Shown here: positions 15,420-16,168 of the stretch, in pieces | Numbering within the stretch: position 1 is the stretch's first letter | Layout: each line of letters begins with the position of its first letter | Source of the DNA: Legionellaceae bacterium | GTDB taxonomy: Bacteria; Pseudomonadota; Gammaproteobacteria; Legionellales; Legionellaceae | NCBI GenBank assembly: GCA_947504795.1 | Contig: CANNJG010000028.1 | Span: 1-16,168, forward strand | Direction: 5' to 3' | DNA length: 16,168 nt | The notes under the pieces: generated by a model | What the model was told of the DNA's origin: nothing | The model's input: only the letters and a program-made list of their open reading frames with translations | The model's database searches: none | Made by a program: the position numbers and the translations under genes

Positions 15420-15842
15420 ATGCATATTTGGCACCAAAAAGTCACGTTGGATAGCCTCAATCAACGTAGCAAAGATACTATGATGGGGTTTTTGGGGATT
15501 GAATTTACCGAGATTGGTGATGATTTTATGACGGCGACGATGCCTGTTTCTGATCGCACCAAACAGCCTTTGGGTATTTTGCATGGCGGTGCTTCGGTGG
15601 TTCTGGCGGAAACAGTTGCGAGTACTGCAGCCAATATGGCTGTGGATTTTTCGAAGTATTATTGTGTTGGTCTTGAAATTAATGCAAACCACCTCCGTTC
15701 TGCGAAACAAGGTCTTATCACCGGCATAACTCGCCCGATCCATTTAGGACGCTCCACACAAGTTTGGTCTATTGAACTGTTTAATGATAAAGGCCAACCG
15801 ACGTGTATTTCAAGAATGACTGCCTGCGTATTAACCCGCTAA
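15420..15842 (+). CDS. Hotdog-fold thioesterase, YdiI/MenI-like (PaaI family)
   Basis: This 140-residue acyl-CoA thioesterase closely follows the YdiI/MenI pattern: the N-terminus HIWHQKVTLDSLNQ, then GFLGIEFTEIGDDFMTATMP, RTKQPLGILHGGASVVLAE and VGLEINANHLR. The catalytic Glu should be E64 in LAETVAS, next to the HGG loop (55-57) that polarises the thioester. In E. coli, MenI hydrolyses dihydroxynaphthoyl-CoA in menaquinone synthesis. With no menaquinone genes here, the substrate is open and a general acyl-CoA role is possible. The ATG has an AAGGA site (15408-15412) at 7 bases. No terminator is seen behind it. Confidence 0.9.
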   Translation: MHIWHQKVTLDSLNQRSKDTMMGFLGIEFTEIGDDFMTATMPVSDRTKQPLGILHGGASVVLAETVASTAANMAVDFSKYYCVGLEINANHLRSAKQGLITGITRPIHLGRSTQVWSIELFNDKGQPTCISRMTACVLTR

Positions 15843-16078
15843 TCTGTCAAATAAGTGTAACTAACCATTCAGCACCCTTCAAAGAACCGCACCTGTTCAG
15901 AAAATCTTGATCCAAATTATTTCTTAAAAATGTTCAGGCCTATTTTACGGCGAAGGATTGTCTATCTTGCCATGGTTTATTTTTGTCACGTACCAGTGAA
16001 TTTTATTAATTTTATAAAAATTATTCCAATTCAATTGACATTACGCTCAACTTAGAATTAAATATCGTCTAATCAAGG
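15843..16078. other. AT-rich intergenic region without recognised gene
   Basis: No tRNA, repeat array or convincing terminator is visible in these 236 bases, and no coding frame looks real on either strand. The right part is markedly AT-rich and ends with the promoter-like sequence listed separately, so this is probably the upstream region of whatever gene continues past the window edge. Confidence 0.6.
16035..16063 (+). promoter_or_regulatory. Probable promoter near right edge
   Basis: A perfect TTGACA (16035-16040) is followed after exactly 17 bases by TTAAAT (16058-16063; four of six match TATAAT) within an AT-rich stretch. Transcription would start near 16070, only about nine bases before the candidate start of the partial reading frame at 16079. 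Confidence 0.5.
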
Positions 16079-16168
16079 ATGATTGAACGAATTAAAGTTT
16101 TATTTAAAACTTTTAAAGGAGCAAATGCGGCGTGTTTATGGATAAAGCACGCAGTGTTGATTAACCTA
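16079..16168 (+). CDS. N-terminal fragment of an unidentified protein (runs off window)
   Basis: From ATG 16079 one frame stays open for 30 codons to the window end. It begins MIERIKVLFKTFKGANAACL and continues with W-I-K-H-A-V-L-I-N-L. The start is basic and amphipathic, then more hydrophobic, as in a peripheral or membrane protein. I do not recognise it. The promoter-like sequence just upstream supports a gene, but AAGG abuts the ATG too closely to act as a ribosome binding site, so the message would be nearly leaderless. The other two frames give only very short peptides from ATG 16125 and GTG 16132, despite a good AAAGGAG at 16115-16121. A hairpin (AAAGTTTTA/TAAAACTTT, 16094-16113) also lies here. 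Confidence 0.4.
   Translation, partial: MIERIKVLFKTFKGANAACLWIKHAVLINL

Noticed and set aside
15140..15842. The small protein or thioesterase as T4BSS effectors
   Set aside because: The thioesterase is a complete metabolic enzyme, the small protein shows no visible effector features, and both are remote from the secretion block.

Overview
The window looks like chromosomal DNA from a Legionella/Coxiella-type gammaproteobacterium (order Legionellales). The decisive evidence is a block of Dot/Icm type IVB secretion (T4BSS) genes whose products match known families closely: IcmX, IcmW, IcmV, DotA, DotB, DotC and DotD. They are embedded among ordinary housekeeping genes (miaA, a GT9 glycosyltransferase, rsmD, ftsY-ftsE-ftsX, rpoH). 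I cannot assign a genus or species. Base composition is moderate, a little AT-rich, and even through the window. I see no integrase, transposase, tRNA or CRISPR array, so the secretion locus looks like resident, vertically inherited chromosome and not a recent island.

Layout. Positions 2-208 hold the 3' end of miaA. At 238-1477 a small zinc-binding protein of the NDUFS6/zf-CHCC type overlaps a heptosyltransferase-like GT9 gene. At 1494-9327 lies the T4BSS block in three transcription units. icmW-icmX runs leftward from a short divergent promoter region. icmV-dotA runs rightward from the same region. dotD-dotC-dotB runs leftward and meets dotA tail to tail, with 29 bases between the stop codons and a strong stem-loop at the junction. 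Start/stop overlaps of 4 bases (icmW/icmX, icmV/dotA) and 20 bases (dotD/dotC) point to translational coupling. dotC and dotB are instead separated by 124 bases containing a structured inverted repeat.

The right part (9392-13633) holds rsmD, facing away from ftsY, ftsE, ftsX and then rpoH. ftsY/ftsE and ftsE/ftsX overlap, a compact form of the classic cell-division/SRP-receptor operon. rpoH has its own good sigma-70-type promoter. After rpoH come an amidohydrolase of the MTA/SAH deaminase family, a 61-residue acidic protein I do not recognise, a YdiI/MenI-like hotdog thioesterase, about 236 bases without a recognised gene, and an open reading frame that runs off the right edge.

How the genes work together. 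From family knowledge, DotC and DotD are outer-membrane lipoproteins of the Dot core complex. DotA and IcmV are inner-membrane proteins, IcmX is periplasmic, IcmW is a cytosolic effector adaptor, and DotB is the PilT-like motor ATPase. The window therefore holds only part of a T4BSS. The remaining dot/icm genes (coupling complex, DotF/G/H, DotU/IcmF and others) must lie elsewhere if the system works. I found no convincing new biological system. The best leads are the dotC-dotB structured spacer, the symmetric rsmD/ftsY promoter pair and the two unrecognised small or partial ORFs.
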